From contig CAJOKR010000021.1 in NCBI GenBank assembly GCA_905235135.1, forward strand, positions 1 to 58,027: a stretch of DNA of 58,027 bases. Direction: 5' to 3'. Both the position numbers and the translations under genes were made by a program. The stretch comes from an uncultured Bacteroidales bacterium. GTDB lineage: Bacteria > Bacteroidota > Bacteroidia > Bacteroidales > WCHB1-69. The notes below the pieces were generated by a model. The model did no database searches and had not been told where the DNA came from. It was given only the letters and a program-made list of their open reading frames with translations. Shown piece by piece: positions 32,665 through 41,152 of this stretch. Each line of letters opens with the position of its first letter. Positions within the stretch are counted from its first letter, which is position 1.

Positions 32665-34197
32665 CTATATTAGCCGTTGTTGTTCAACGCCGTTGACCAC
32701 GATGGCGGAGAGCGGGCGGGCAGGGCAGACGTACTCGCAGGCACCGCAGCCTACGCACTTGCTCTCGTTGATGGAGGGGATGAGCAGTTTGCCGGTCTCA
32801 TCGCCGCGTTTGGGCACCATTTCGATGGCCATGGCGGGACAGTGGCGGGCGCAGTTGCCGCAGGGGATGCCATTGGCCGTCACGATGCAGTTTTGGGACA
32901 CCCAGTATGCCTGTCCTTTCTTCGTCACGGCTTTCTCCTCCTTGAGAAGCTTGCGGATGGCGCCGGTGGGGCACACATCGCTGCAGGCCGTGCATTCGGG
33001 ACGGCACCAGCCGCGCTCGTACGACATTACCGGTTGCATCAAGTGCATCAGGTCGGTGGAGGGCCGCAGCACGTCGTTAGGACATTGTGACACACAGAGT
33101 TGGCAGCCCGTGCAGTGCGTGCGGAAGCGCTGGAGCGATCCTGCGCCTGCGGGCACGATGGGCACGGTGCGTTCGGGGATAACCTTGTCCTTGATAGCCG
33201 CCAGACCTCCGTCCACTTTTTTCTTCTCTTGGGCGAAGGCGGCGGTGCCAAGAGCCACGGCGGAACCAATCAGGAAGGCGCGCTTGCCTGTATCGACTGT
33301 TTCGGTATCCGGTTGTTTGTCGTCGGTCATGGGCGAATGGTTATTCGCCCCTACGGGGGTGGGATTCCCTTTAACGTGTTTGTATTCAATCGCCTCCTTC
33401 GGGCACACCGCCATGCAATTGCCGCAGGTCACGCACCGCGAATAATCCACAAAGCCGTTCTTGCCGTCGATGCAGGATGCCTTGCAATTCTTCGTGCAGA
33501 GGCCGCATTGGATGCATTTTTCTTCGTTGATGTGCATCTTGAACCAGGAAAACCGGCTGAAGAAGCTCAGGAAGGTGCCCACGGGACAGATGTTGTTGCA
33601 GTAGGTGCGGCCGTTGCGCCATGCGAGGATGACAATCACCACGAGGGTTAGTGCCGCGATGATGAGCGTCGGCAGACTGCGCATCCAGACATCCTTCTCG
33701 TAGAAGGCGTAGCTGTTGAAATGCTCGGAAATGGCGGCGAGGCCGTTGTTAATCCACTGCCAGACCGGCGCGAAGAGGCTTTGCACGATGCGACCATAGG
33801 CGGAGTAGGGGGCCAGCAGCGCGGCTATGGAGCTGAGACCCGCGACGAGCGTCACTACGAATACCCCTAACATGATGTATCGCAGGATGTTGTGCGCCTT
33901 CGAGAAGGTGTAGCGGTTCTTCTTCGTCCAGTTGTGGACGTGAGCTACCCCGTCCTGGAACACGCCGAGCGGACAGATGACGGAGCAGTAAATCCGACCG
34001 AACAATAATGTGATTATCAGTAGGATAGCGATGACTACGAAGTTGAGGGCAAGGACGGCGGGCAGGAACTGCGCTTTGGCCATCCAGCCGAGGAACTTGT
34101 GCAACGTTCCCGAAAAGTCGAGGAACATCAGCGTGATGCCGAGGAAGAAAATCGCCGCGAGCACCCGCCGGATACGTTGGAGTGTTTTCTTGTGCAT
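32665..34197 (-). CDS. Membrane-bound multi-cluster 4Fe-4S protein (NapH/CcoG-like)
   Basis: A 510-residue protein with four or five membrane helices in the first 200 residues, two CxxxCP loops typical of NapH/RdxA-like proteins (YCSVICPLGVFQD, YCNNICPVGTFLS), and six or so ferredoxin-type cysteine clusters (CIQCGLCTKNCKASC, CVTCGNCMAVCPKEA, CTGCQLCVSQCP, CTACSDVCP, CGNCARHCP, CVGCGACEYVCP). It should carry electrons between quinol pool and periplasmic partners; the Tat reductase downstream is a candidate acceptor. A palindromic repeat lies inside the gene and is translated as VGANNHSPM without breaking the frame. Confidence 0.85.
   Translation of the reverse strand: MHKKTLQRIRRVLAAIFFLGITLMFLDFSGTLHKFLGWMAKAQFLPAVLALNFVVIAILLIITLLFGRIYCSVICPLGVFQDGVAHVHNWTKKNRYTFSKAHNILRYIMLGVFVVTLVAGLSSIAALLAPYSAYGRIVQSLFAPVWQWINNGLAAISEHFNSYAFYEKDVWMRSLPTLIIAALTLVVIVILAWRNGRTYCNNICPVGTFLSFFSRFSWFKMHINEEKCIQCGLCTKNCKASCIDGKNGFVDYSRCVTCGNCMAVCPKEAIEYKHVKGNPTPVGANNHSPMTDDKQPDTETVDTGKRAFLIGSAVALGTAAFAQEKKKVDGGLAAIKDKVIPERTVPIVPAGAGSLQRFRTHCTGCQLCVSQCPNDVLRPSTDLMHLMQPVMSYERGWCRPECTACSDVCPTGAIRKLLKEEKAVTKKGQAYWVSQNCIVTANGIPCGNCARHCPAMAIEMVPKRGDETGKLLIPSINESKCVGCGACEYVCPARPLSAIVVNGVEQQRLI
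33331..33360. repeat. Palindromic repeat, GGGCGAAT family, inside a coding region
   Basis: GGGCGAAT opposed to ATTCGCCC with a trailing CTACGGGGG. It sits in frame in the linker between two ferredoxin domains of the iron-sulfur protein. Confidence 0.85.
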
Positions 34198-34244
34198 GGA
34201 ATGTTGGGAATTATGAATGATGAATAGGGTGGGGTACTGTGTTG

Positions 34245-35072
34245 TTATTTGTTGGAAGTATTGCTGAGGCTGATGTTGGAGATGGAGAAGCCGCCGCCGT
34301 CGGTGAGGGTTACGAGGGCGGTGACGGTGGGCATGTCGTCGTAGTGCAGCACTTTGCCGGTGATGAAGTTCACGCCGGGGATGGCGTTCACACGAAGCTG
34401 GTCGCCGCTGATGTCGTAGGAAATCTGCTCGCCGAGCCAGACGGTCTCGTCGTCAAAGCCTCCCATGTCCGTCACGGTGTTGGTAACCTTGGTCAGTTCT
34501 TGTTCGCCGTTATAGAGGGTGATGACCTCTTTTTTGGTGCTGTATTTCAGCTCATTACAGAAGGCTTCCTGCATCTCGTAGGGGTCGATGGTGGCGGCGA
34601 GGTAGGCAGGACCGTCCTCGGGGAAGCGGATGACGTAGAAGCGCTCCACATGTACGCCCGTGCCTTCGATGGATACGCCGGTGAGCCAGAGTTCGCCGGT
34701 GGCCGCATTGTAGCGGGCGGAGGGGTTGCTGCCGTGGCGGATGTCATTGAAGATGGTGGCGCGGCCGTCCTTCGCGACCACGATGCCGAAGCCTTCGGAC
34801 GAGGTCACGGAGTCACAGCTCATCAGACTCCACACGTGGACTTTGTTGACCGTGTCGTTGAGCGTCATCTCAAAGTTTTTGTCAAGGATGTGCCGCTCCA
34901 TCGTTGCATTGACCTGCGCGGGCGCAGCGCCCTCGCGGACGGCCTCTTCCAAAATGCCCTTCACGGGCTTCAATTCTGCTTTCTTTCCTTTGCAGGAAAC
35001 AACAACCGCACCGCATAAGAGTGCCAGTGCGACAATACCCATAATGCTCAAATGTCTCTTACTCAAATTCAT
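34245..35072 (-). CDS. Hypothetical lipoprotein
   Basis: A 275-residue lipoprotein with lipobox VVVSC after a membrane leader. The body is rich in beta strands (GRATIFNDIRHG, ARYNAATGELWLTGVSIEG) with no family I recognise. Start ATG 35070-35072 begins the leader. It lies 47 nt upstream of the multi-cluster iron-sulfur gene and may be cotranscribed with the redox group; a structural or lid role is possible but not shown. Confidence 0.75.
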   Translation of the reverse strand: MNLSKRHLSIMGIVALALLCGAVVVSCKGKKAELKPVKGILEEAVREGAAPAQVNATMERHILDKNFEMTLNDTVNKVHVWSLMSCDSVTSSEGFGIVVAKDGRATIFNDIRHGSNPSARYNAATGELWLTGVSIEGTGVHVERFYVIRFPEDGPAYLAATIDPYEMQEAFCNELKYSTKKEVITLYNGEQELTKVTNTVTDMGGFDDETVWLGEQISYDISGDQLRVNAIPGVNFITGKVLHYDDMPTVTALVTLTDGGGFSISNISLSNTSNK

Positions 35073-35095
35073 AGCCGATGTATTTTTCAAAACCG

Positions 35096-35103
35096 CAAAA
35101 ATA
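35096..35103 (-). promoter_or_regulatory. -7 box (TATTTTTG) for the lipoprotein/redox group
   Basis: Perfect TAnnTTTG, 23 nt before the lipoprotein start, divergent from the dipeptidase promoter. Confidence 0.5.
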
Positions 35104-35149
35104 CACATTTCTTTGATATTCACCCATCACCACCAATTACAAAAAAATG

Positions 35150-35157
35150 TATCTTTG
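35150..35157 (+). promoter_or_regulatory. -7 box (TATCTTTG) for the dipeptidase gene
   Basis: Perfect TAnnTTTG, 27 nt before the ATG at 35185. Confidence 0.55.
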
Positions 35158-35184
35158 CGGCTCAATAACGGAAAATCAATAATT

Positions 35185-36543
35185 ATGAACATCAAAAACT
35201 ACATTCAAGAGAACGAACAACGTTTCTTAAACGAACTTTTCAGCTTGCTGCGCATCCCGTCAATTAGCTCGGAGAGTGAGCACAAGGGCGACATGGTGCG
35301 TTGCGCCGAGCGTTGGAAGGAGTTGGTCATGGAAGCCGGCGCCGACAGTTGCGAAATCTATCCCACCGAGGGCAATCCCATCGTGGTGGGACAGAAGATG
35401 GTCGCCCCCAACGCCAAGACCGTGTTGGTCTATGGTCACTATGACGTGATGCCCGTCGATCCCATAGAACTCTGGAACACAGAGCCTTTCGAACCTGTCA
35501 TCAAGGACGGCAAAATCTGGGGACGCGGCGCGGACGACGATAAAGGACAGTCTTTCATGCACGCGAAGGCATTCGAGTACATGGTGAAATCCGGTAGCCT
35601 CAAGTGCAACGTCAAGTTCCTGCTTGAGGGCGAGGAGGAAATCGGCAGCACGCAGCTCTACGACTTCTGCACGCAGCACGCCGATCTGCTCAAGTGCGAC
35701 GTCATCCTCATCTCCGACACGGGCATGATTGCCACCGACACGCCTTCCATCACCGCTGGTCTTCGTGGCCTCTGCAACATGATCGTGAAGGTCACCGGCC
35801 CGAACCGCGACCTCCACTCCGGTATCTTCGGCGGCGCGGTTGCCAACCCCATCAACGTGCTCTGCGACCTCATCAGCGGTCTCATCAACGACAAGGGCGA
35901 AGTCACCATCCCCGGCTTCTACGACGATGTGGTGGTGCTCTCCAAGGAGGAACGCGAGCTCATTGCGCAGGCCCCGTTCAACGAAGAGGAGTACAAGAAA
36001 TCGTTGGATGTCAAGGAATTGTACGGCGAAGAAGGTTACAGCACCATCGAGCGCACGGGCATTCGTCCGAACTTGGGCGTGTGCGGCATCGAGGGCGGCT
36101 ACACCGGCGAGGGCTTCAAGACGGTGCTCCCGGCCACCGCTTCCGCCAATATCTCCATGCGTTTGGTTGCCAACCAAGACTCCCACAAGATTGCGGAGCT
36201 CTTCCAGAAGCACTTCGAGAACATCGCGCCCGACTACGTGAAGGTGGAGGTGATTCCCGCGCACGGCGGCGAAGCTTACCGTTGCGGCATGGACGTGCCC
36301 GCGTACCAGGCGGCCGAGAAAGCCTACATGGACGTCTATGGCAAGCGGCCTATCCCGACCTACAGCGGCGGCAGCATCCCGATTGTGGCGCACTTCGAGA
36401 AGGTGTTAGGCGTGAAATCTATCCTCTGTGGCTTCGGTCTCGCCGAGGATAACATCCACTCCCCGAATGAGAACTACAAGCTCGAACATTTTCGCAAGGG
36501 TATCGAGGTGATCACCCATTTCTACGAGCATTTCTGCGAATAG
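35185..36543 (+). CDS. M20-family dipeptidase
   Basis: A 452-residue cytoplasmic metallopeptidase of the M20 dipeptidase type. Metal ligands are all present: His and Asp in LVYGHYDVMP, Asp in IWGRGADDDKG, the Glu pair in LLEGEEEIGS, Asp in ILISDTG, and His in AEDNIHSPNE. A lid domain lies between. It probably hydrolyses short peptides, in keeping with amino-acid fermenting anaerobes. A reading frame extends far upstream but the ATG at 35185 follows a clear promoter. Confidence 0.92.
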   Translation: MNIKNYIQENEQRFLNELFSLLRIPSISSESEHKGDMVRCAERWKELVMEAGADSCEIYPTEGNPIVVGQKMVAPNAKTVLVYGHYDVMPVDPIELWNTEPFEPVIKDGKIWGRGADDDKGQSFMHAKAFEYMVKSGSLKCNVKFLLEGEEEIGSTQLYDFCTQHADLLKCDVILISDTGMIATDTPSITAGLRGLCNMIVKVTGPNRDLHSGIFGGAVANPINVLCDLISGLINDKGEVTIPGFYDDVVVLSKEERELIAQAPFNEEEYKKSLDVKELYGEEGYSTIERTGIRPNLGVCGIEGGYTGEGFKTVLPATASANISMRLVANQDSHKIAELFQKHFENIAPDYVKVEVIPAHGGEAYRCGMDVPAYQAAEKAYMDVYGKRPIPTYSGGSIPIVAHFEKVLGVKSILCGFGLAEDNIHSPNENYKLEHFRKGIEVITHFYEHFCE

Positions 36544-36565
36544 CCGATTGTGTGAATATGACAAT

Positions 36566-36593
36566 GTAGAGACGCGGCGCGCCGCGTCTCTAC
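36566..36593. repeat. Palindromic repeat, GTAGAGACG family (copy 3)
   Basis: Perfect palindrome, GTAGAGACGCGGCGC with its complement, between the dipeptidase and the convergent alanine-dehydrogenase-like gene. Confidence 0.95.
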
Positions 36594-36610
36594 ATTTTGG
36601 AATAACATAG

Positions 36611-36638
36611 GTAGAGACGCACGGCCGTGCGTCTCTAC
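36611..36638. repeat. Palindromic repeat, GTAGAGACG family (copy 4)
   Basis: Perfect palindrome, GTAGAGACGCACGG with its complement, 17 nt after copy 3. Together they form a pair between convergent genes. Confidence 0.95.
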
Positions 36639-36657
36639 ATCGTTTTAAACACGTATT

Positions 36658-37374
36658 TCAGTTTAAGTCCCAGCACAGCGAGACGACATCTCGCCAGGGG
36701 AGGTGCAGGTGGTCGGCGGTGGGCTGGTGGCAGAGGGCGCCGGCGTGGCAGAGGACCGACGACATGAGCTCGGGGGCACGTTGCAACGCGTAGGGAATCG
36801 AGGGCGCGTGCACGAGTGTGTCGGCCAGCGGAAAAACGAAGTTCGAGAGGGCAATTTGGAAACCGGCCTCCGAGAGGGTCGCCTTGCGGATGTTCTCCAT
36901 CACGGAACGGCCGTTGTCATCCTGCAACAAATCCAAACATAACAGCGTGATTTTCTTTTCGTTAACGGCTTCGATGTACGCCTGCGACAGCTCTGCGGGC
37001 GGGAGTATCGAGACCAGCATCTGGTTTTCCTTCGAAAGGGCAATTTGGTCGGGGGTGAATGCGTCGAATTTGAGGATGAGGTTGCTCAGCATCGACAGAT
37101 CCGCGTAATGGTGGGTGAACTCCGTCCCCGCGTCGGCGTAATCGGCGTCGGAGAAGGGGTTGTGGTTGCCGAATCCGAACTGCGCGAACACCTTGACCTG
37201 CTGGTCGGTGAAATTGCGCACGGCGTTCGGGGTTAGGAATCCGCTGTCGGGGTGCGCTGTTTCGGGCTTGGCCAGCGCGAGGGTGAGCTTGCGCGTGGGA
37301 GCTTCCACGGCGGCTTCCCATGCCTGGGTTTCCACATGCGGGGTGTCTTGGAGGATGATGTATTCTGAACTCAT
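36658..37374 (-). CDS. Alanine-dehydrogenase-like protein lacking the NAD-binding domain
   Basis: A 238-residue protein. Residues about 25-135 look like the N-terminal domain of alanine dehydrogenase/PNT (GFLTPNAVRNFTDQQVKVF, NPFSDADYADAGTEF, LILKFDAF). From about residue 172 it resembles the extreme C-terminus of Bacteroidota alanine dehydrogenases (IALSNFVFPLADTL, then PELMSSVL and HLPWRDVVSL). The central Rossmann domain of about 150 residues with its GxGxxG is missing, the join falling near residues 160-172. Full-length relatives are about 370-410. It cannot bind NAD as usual, so it is a decayed or repurposed gene, though the frame is intact. It follows tsaE, as the intact gene does in related genomes, to my recollection. 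Confidence 0.65.
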   Translation of the reverse strand: MSSEYIILQDTPHVETQAWEAAVEAPTRKLTLALAKPETAHPDSGFLTPNAVRNFTDQQVKVFAQFGFGNHNPFSDADYADAGTEFTHHYADLSMLSNLILKFDAFTPDQIALSKENQMLVSILPPAELSQAYIEAVNEKKITLLCLDLLQDDNGRSVMENIRKATLSEAGFQIALSNFVFPLADTLVHAPSIPYALQRAPELMSSVLCHAGALCHQPTADHLHLPWRDVVSLCWDLN

Positions 37375-37420
37375 AGTTTATAGTGATAAGTGAACAGTGA
37401 TCAGTGAACTGTGGTCAGGT
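37375..37420. repeat. Degenerate short-unit repeat (GTGAACA/GTGATCA)
   Basis: Several degenerate copies of AGTGAACA, AGTGATCA between the alanine-dehydrogenase-like start and tsaE. Confidence 0.65.
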
Positions 37421-37461
37421 GTTAGGAATTAAATGGTTGATGTCAAAGCCAATAGTCAAAG

Positions 37462-37875
37462 TTAGAATGTGAATTTACGGGTCATGTCATCAATGCGTTC
37501 GATGGTGACGGGGGTGTATTCGCCATTGAGTAGCGATTCCACCTTCTCGGTCCATTCGATGAAGCAGTAACTGCCGCTGTAGAGGTAGTCTTGGAAGCCG
37601 ATGCGGGTGGCGTCGTCGGGGGTGTCGATGCGGTAGAAGTCGAAGTGGTAGAGCGGTTCGCCGTCGCGGGTCCAGTATTCGTTGACGATGGCGAAGGTGG
37701 GGGAGGTCATACCGCCCTCCACGCCGAGCTGCCGGCAAATCTCCTTGATGAGGGTGGTCTTGCCAGTGCCCATCTCGCCGAAGAAGCCGAACACGCGCTC
37801 CTGGGGGTGCGCCTCCAGCAATTCCTCTGCTACCTCAGACAGTTGCGATTCGTTAGCTATAATGGTGTGTATCAT
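37462..37875 (-). CDS. tsaE: tRNA threonylcarbamoyladenosine biosynthesis ATPase TsaE
   Basis: A 137-residue P-loop protein with Walker A GEMGTGKTT, the switch-like TSPTFAIVNEY and the YHFDFYRI block that identify TsaE. It energises the TsaB/TsaD complex that puts t6A on tRNAs reading ANN codons. Full length for the family. Confidence 0.93.
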   Translation of the reverse strand: MIHTIIANESQLSEVAEELLEAHPQERVFGFFGEMGTGKTTLIKEICRQLGVEGGMTSPTFAIVNEYWTRDGEPLYHFDFYRIDTPDDATRIGFQDYLYSGSYCFIEWTEKVESLLNGEYTPVTIERIDDMTRKFTF

Positions 37876-37915
37876 ATAGTTATTTCTCTATCGTTTTCAA
37901 TTTCTTTTTGAATTG

Positions 37916-37923
37916 CAAAGATA
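37916..37923 (-). promoter_or_regulatory. -7 box (TATCTTTG) for tsaE
   Basis: Perfect TAnnTTTG on the minus strand, about 40 nt before the tsaE start. Confidence 0.55.
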
Positions 37924-37952
37924 CACAAAATTTGAATACGCCGCAGCACTTA

Positions 37953-39287
37953 TCAGTTCCGCAGGCAGCGGATGGAGCGTCCGAGATTCTTGTTGTAGGC
38001 ATTGCGGTACACCATTGGAGAGTAGTAAAACAGGAAACGAAGGTAAGCATTGTTCTCGTTTTCTTCTGTGGAAGACCAAAAATACGCATAGTCACCTTCA
38101 TCTCCGAACGATGTGCTACCTAGACAGTAACCAGCAGGAATGGCACTGAAGCCTGTGGCGTTGTTGGTACTCAGGTCGCCGCCGATATCGCATCCGAGAC
38201 CATTGCCATTCCACCAAGATGTGGAGGCCAGGCACTTGGCGATATAATAAGTATAATGGTAAGTGTTGGCACAAATGTATTCAGTATGGGATGTAATATA
38301 GTCCGTGAGAACTGTCCATTCGGAATCGCTTGGCAGATGCCAGCCGTTGGGACACGCCCCTAATGCCGCATACCAGTTGTATAGGTTTCCCCGCTCCTCC
38401 CAGGGGATAACGACAGTGTAGTATTCAAAGAAGTCACAGTAGTATGGCTCCGTGTTGTCCAAGGTCAAATATCCACCGACAGGGATATCAGTGCCATCTG
38501 GAAACGTAGTGGTGCGCAGGTTCTCTTTCATCCAGCATTGGTCGCCTATCTGCACAGTGTTGTAGATGTTCCCGTCATTATCGTACAATAAGGGTTGTCC
38601 ATCGCAAGGAATCCCATGCGTGTCGAAAACAAGGTTGATTTGTTCGCTGGTGAATTGGTTTTTCGTGACCACAGAACTCACTCTTGATGGAGAGTATCCA
38701 CGGTATCTCATTTTGTCTCCCGGCTCGAATTCGTAAGGGGAAATGCTTTTGGATTTCATTCCGGGCGCCGCGCCGGCAATCACACCTTCGTGTTCAATGC
38801 TGTTCGCGCTGGCATGTCCGGTATTCGTCAGCTTCGTGCTGCGTGTCCCCAAGGAAGTCTGCACGGAAAGAATGTGCGTCTGTGGGCTTGTGAGCGAAAT
38901 AGTGAAAAGGTTGCCACCTTCTTGTAACAGACCTTTGTACTCTGCGCAGATGTGTCCGGTGATATCAGAGAGTCTTATCAGGGCTTGTTCACTTTTCGAA
39001 GATTGGACACACACCCGTGTGGTGCCGTCAAACGGGTTGGGCATGACCTGTATCCCATTGTCATTGAATCGGTCCGGAATACCTGTGTGCAAAATAAAGG
39101 TGTACACGGTATCGGGATAGTAGATCGTCTCCCTCCAGTTGCGGGTGAGGTTTTCGATGGTGATGCTGTCAGACTGCAAATGGCTGCCATCGGTGGTCTG
39201 GTATGAAAAGGTCAGCGTGAGACTGTCCTGACCGAACGCCGCCGTCACACCTATCAGTATAATAATTAGTATCTCAATTCTTTTCAT
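37953..39287 (-). CDS. FISUMP-domain protein with an internal sorting-type domain
   Basis: A 444-residue exported protein. After a signal peptide (to about residue 20) and a beta domain comes a stretch resembling a type IX C-terminal sorting domain (IQVMPNPFDGTTRVCV, ALIRLSDITGHI) in the middle of the chain, about residues 80-155. The C-terminal half is a FISUMP domain (TVQIGDQCWMKENLRTTTF, GNLYNWYAAL, CPNGWHLPSDSEWTVL, YFWSST, RSIRCLRN). Overlaps the upstream kinase-like gene by 14 nt. Paralogue of the FISUMP protein at 2051-3760. Function unknown. Confidence 0.8.
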   Translation of the reverse strand: MKRIEILIIILIGVTAAFGQDSLTLTFSYQTTDGSHLQSDSITIENLTRNWRETIYYPDTVYTFILHTGIPDRFNDNGIQVMPNPFDGTTRVCVQSSKSEQALIRLSDITGHICAEYKGLLQEGGNLFTISLTSPQTHILSVQTSLGTRSTKLTNTGHASANSIEHEGVIAGAAPGMKSKSISPYEFEPGDKMRYRGYSPSRVSSVVTKNQFTSEQINLVFDTHGIPCDGQPLLYDNDGNIYNTVQIGDQCWMKENLRTTTFPDGTDIPVGGYLTLDNTEPYYCDFFEYYTVVIPWEERGNLYNWYAALGACPNGWHLPSDSEWTVLTDYITSHTEYICANTYHYTYYIAKCLASTSWWNGNGLGCDIGGDLSTNNATGFSAIPAGYCLGSTSFGDEGDYAYFWSSTEENENNAYLRFLFYYSPMVYRNAYNKNLGRSIRCLRN

Positions 39288-40137
39288 ATTCACTTTGAAT
39301 TAAACGTTCCATCGGATCCCCCGCAATTTCCCCAATCACGCATCCCGTTTTTTCCGCCGCCTCCCGCAGCATCTCTTCGAAGTGCGCCGCCACGGAACCC
39401 GTAAAGTGCCACGGCAGACCGTCGCAGTTCGGGTAGTAGCTTTTCTGTTTGGTGAAGAATGTCTCGAAGGCGGTGGTGACCAACTGTCGGATAGCGGGCT
39501 CGTTGTGATATTCGTTCAGGAATGGGGCAAACTGTGACATAAAGAGGTTCGGTTGCGGCTCTTGATAGAGTTTGTGCAGGATGAGGTCGCGGTTGAGGAG
39601 GTAGCGTTCCTCGAAGGCCGTGCGGACGGGGTGGGGAAGCGTTTCCGAGAGGTAGGCGGTGAGCAGGCACTTGCCGAGGTGGGTGCCGCTACCTTCGTCG
39701 CCGAGCAGCCACCCTAACGAGGGGGCTCGGCTCACCATCTCCTGTCCGTCGTAGTGGCAGGAGGCCGCGCCGGTACCCAGTATGCAGACGATGGCCTCAC
39801 GTTCGCCCGCAAGCGCGTGACAGGCGGCCATCAAGTCTGACCAAACGTGGATGTCGGCGGTCGGGAAGTACATCCGCAGGTAACCCTCCATGCGGAAGGC
39901 GTTCTGCGGAGTGGCGCACCCGGCTCCGTAATAGTCAATGGAACTGACGGTTATCTCCTTCGGGAATAGGCTCACGGCATCGGCGAGAATGCGCAGAATG
40001 TCCGCCTCGGGGGTGTAGTTGGCGTTGATGCCCGCGCACTGGTACCGGAACGGAACCTCCCCGCCGAGCACCACAAACGTACTCTTCGTGGCCCCTGCAT
40101 CCACCAATAAATGAATAAGTTGACGAGATTGGTTCAT
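39274..40137 (-). CDS. BadF/BadG/BcrA/BcrD-type sugar kinase-like ATPase
   Basis: A 287-residue ASKHA-fold protein: LLVDAGATKSTFVVL (phosphate 1), VCILGTGAASCHYDG (phosphate 2 region), LGWLLGDEGSGTHLGK and a final WHFTGSVAAHFEEML. This matches the BadF-like N-acetylglucosamine kinase-type family common in Bacteroidota. It probably phosphorylates an amino sugar during cell wall or glycan recycling; the exact sugar is not readable. Start ATG 40135-40137; an in-frame extension upstream runs through a repeat array and is rejected. Confidence 0.82.
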   Translation of the reverse strand: MNQSRQLIHLLVDAGATKSTFVVLGGEVPFRYQCAGINANYTPEADILRILADAVSLFPKEITVSSIDYYGAGCATPQNAFRMEGYLRMYFPTADIHVWSDLMAACHALAGEREAIVCILGTGAASCHYDGQEMVSRAPSLGWLLGDEGSGTHLGKCLLTAYLSETLPHPVRTAFEERYLLNRDLILHKLYQEPQPNLFMSQFAPFLNEYHNEPAIRQLVTTAFETFFTKQKSYYPNCDGLPWHFTGSVAAHFEEMLREAAEKTGCVIGEIAGDPMERLIQSEYEKN

Positions 40138-40157
40138 ATTTTGGGTTTTGGCAAATA

Positions 40158-40222
40158 AGACTTGAGACTTAAGACTAATAGCTAATGGCCAACAGCCAAC
40201 AGCTAACAGCCAACAGCCAACA
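40158..40222. repeat. Short-unit arrays (ACTTGAG/ACTTAAG and AACAGCC)
   Basis: Two kinds of 7-nt units adjoin: GACTTGAGACTTAAG then several AACAGCC-type units. The second array runs into the 3' end of nadE and encodes its last residues. Confidence 0.9.
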
Positions 40223-41042
40223 ACTCCTCCCGGCTCAAACACGTCGGATTATGCCGTTTGTACTCCGAGGAGTAGTATCGTTTGATGAGGGTGTGTTCGC
40301 GCAGCGACTCGTCACCTTGGAAGTAGGCGGCGAAAATGCGGTCGGCCTCGAAATAGTTCTCCACGCCGAGCTGCTCGCAGTCGCAGGAGCTGATGCCGAG
40401 TCCGTCCACCGGGGTGGCGTCGATGCTCGACTGCATGGCGGCCTTCTGCTGGGTGTTCTCTTCGCCGAGCAGATAGTTGGCGAGATTGTAAATCTCTGTT
40501 TTCCAGAGATGTTGCACGGGAGCGTAGTCGCCCACATCGCCGTGCAGGGTCCAGAAACCGGTGAGGTATTCGGTGTAGTTATCGGTGGAGATGACCATGC
40601 CGCGGTTGAGTTGGGCGAGGTCGAAGAGGACCATCATCCGCATCCGGGCCTTCATGTTGCCCTGTCGCAGCTTGGAGAGCATCGAATCGTCGAAGCGGAC
40701 GAGGAGCTTCTTGTTGGCATAGAAGGTCTCGGTGAGGTCGAGGTGCTCGAAATCGTGGCAGAAGGCCTCGCCCACGGCGATGGAGCGGGCGATTTCGTCG
40801 GCCTTGTTGGTCTCGATGGTGATGGAGCGGCCGATGAGCGGGATGTTGAGGCGGTCGCACACGGGCCGAAGCAGCGCGGCGCACAGTGTGCTGTCAATGC
40901 CGCCGGAAATGCCGAGCACTAACGACTGCAACTTGCTTGTTGATACGTAGTTGTACACGCGTTCGCGGATTCCTTCCGCCAGCTTCCGCATGTTCTCCTC
41001 ACCTGCGAGGAACGGGAAATAGGGTTTGTCGGGTCTGATCAT
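40203..41042 (-). CDS. nadE: NH3-dependent NAD+ synthetase
   Basis: A 279-residue NAD synthetase, converting deamido-NAD to NAD with ammonia. It has the PP-loop LVLGISGGIDSTLCAALL, the ISTDNYTEYLTGFWTLHGDVGDYAPVQHL block and an HNPTCL tail. There is no glutaminase domain, so ammonia must be supplied. The last six residues, LLAVGC, are encoded by the AACAGCC repeat array, suggesting the original C-terminus was overwritten. Start ATG 41040-41042. Confidence 0.92.
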   Translation of the reverse strand: MIRPDKPYFPFLAGEENMRKLAEGIRERVYNYVSTSKLQSLVLGISGGIDSTLCAALLRPVCDRLNIPLIGRSITIETNKADEIARSIAVGEAFCHDFEHLDLTETFYANKKLLVRFDDSMLSKLRQGNMKARMRMMVLFDLAQLNRGMVISTDNYTEYLTGFWTLHGDVGDYAPVQHLWKTEIYNLANYLLGEENTQQKAAMQSSIDATPVDGLGISSCDCEQLGVENYFEADRIFAAYFQGDESLREHTLIKRYYSSEYKRHNPTCLSREELLAVGC

Positions 41043-41063
41043 TGCTAAAGGTTTTATCGGCGG

Positions 41064-41071
41064 CAAAGGTA
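41064..41071 (-). promoter_or_regulatory. -7 box (TACCTTTG) for nadE
   Basis: Perfect TAnnTTTG, 22 nt before the nadE start codon. Confidence 0.55.
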
Positions 41072-41152
41072 CAGAAATTCCGAATATGGCGGTTATGCGG
41101 TTGCACAGTTAATATAAAACGAGTACCGTCATTATTGCCGATACCCGTTTGG

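Noticed and set aside
34726..35184. In-frame N-terminal extension of the dipeptidase
   Set aside because: It runs antisense through the lipoprotein gene and across the dipeptidase promoter; ATG 35185 fits the M20 family.
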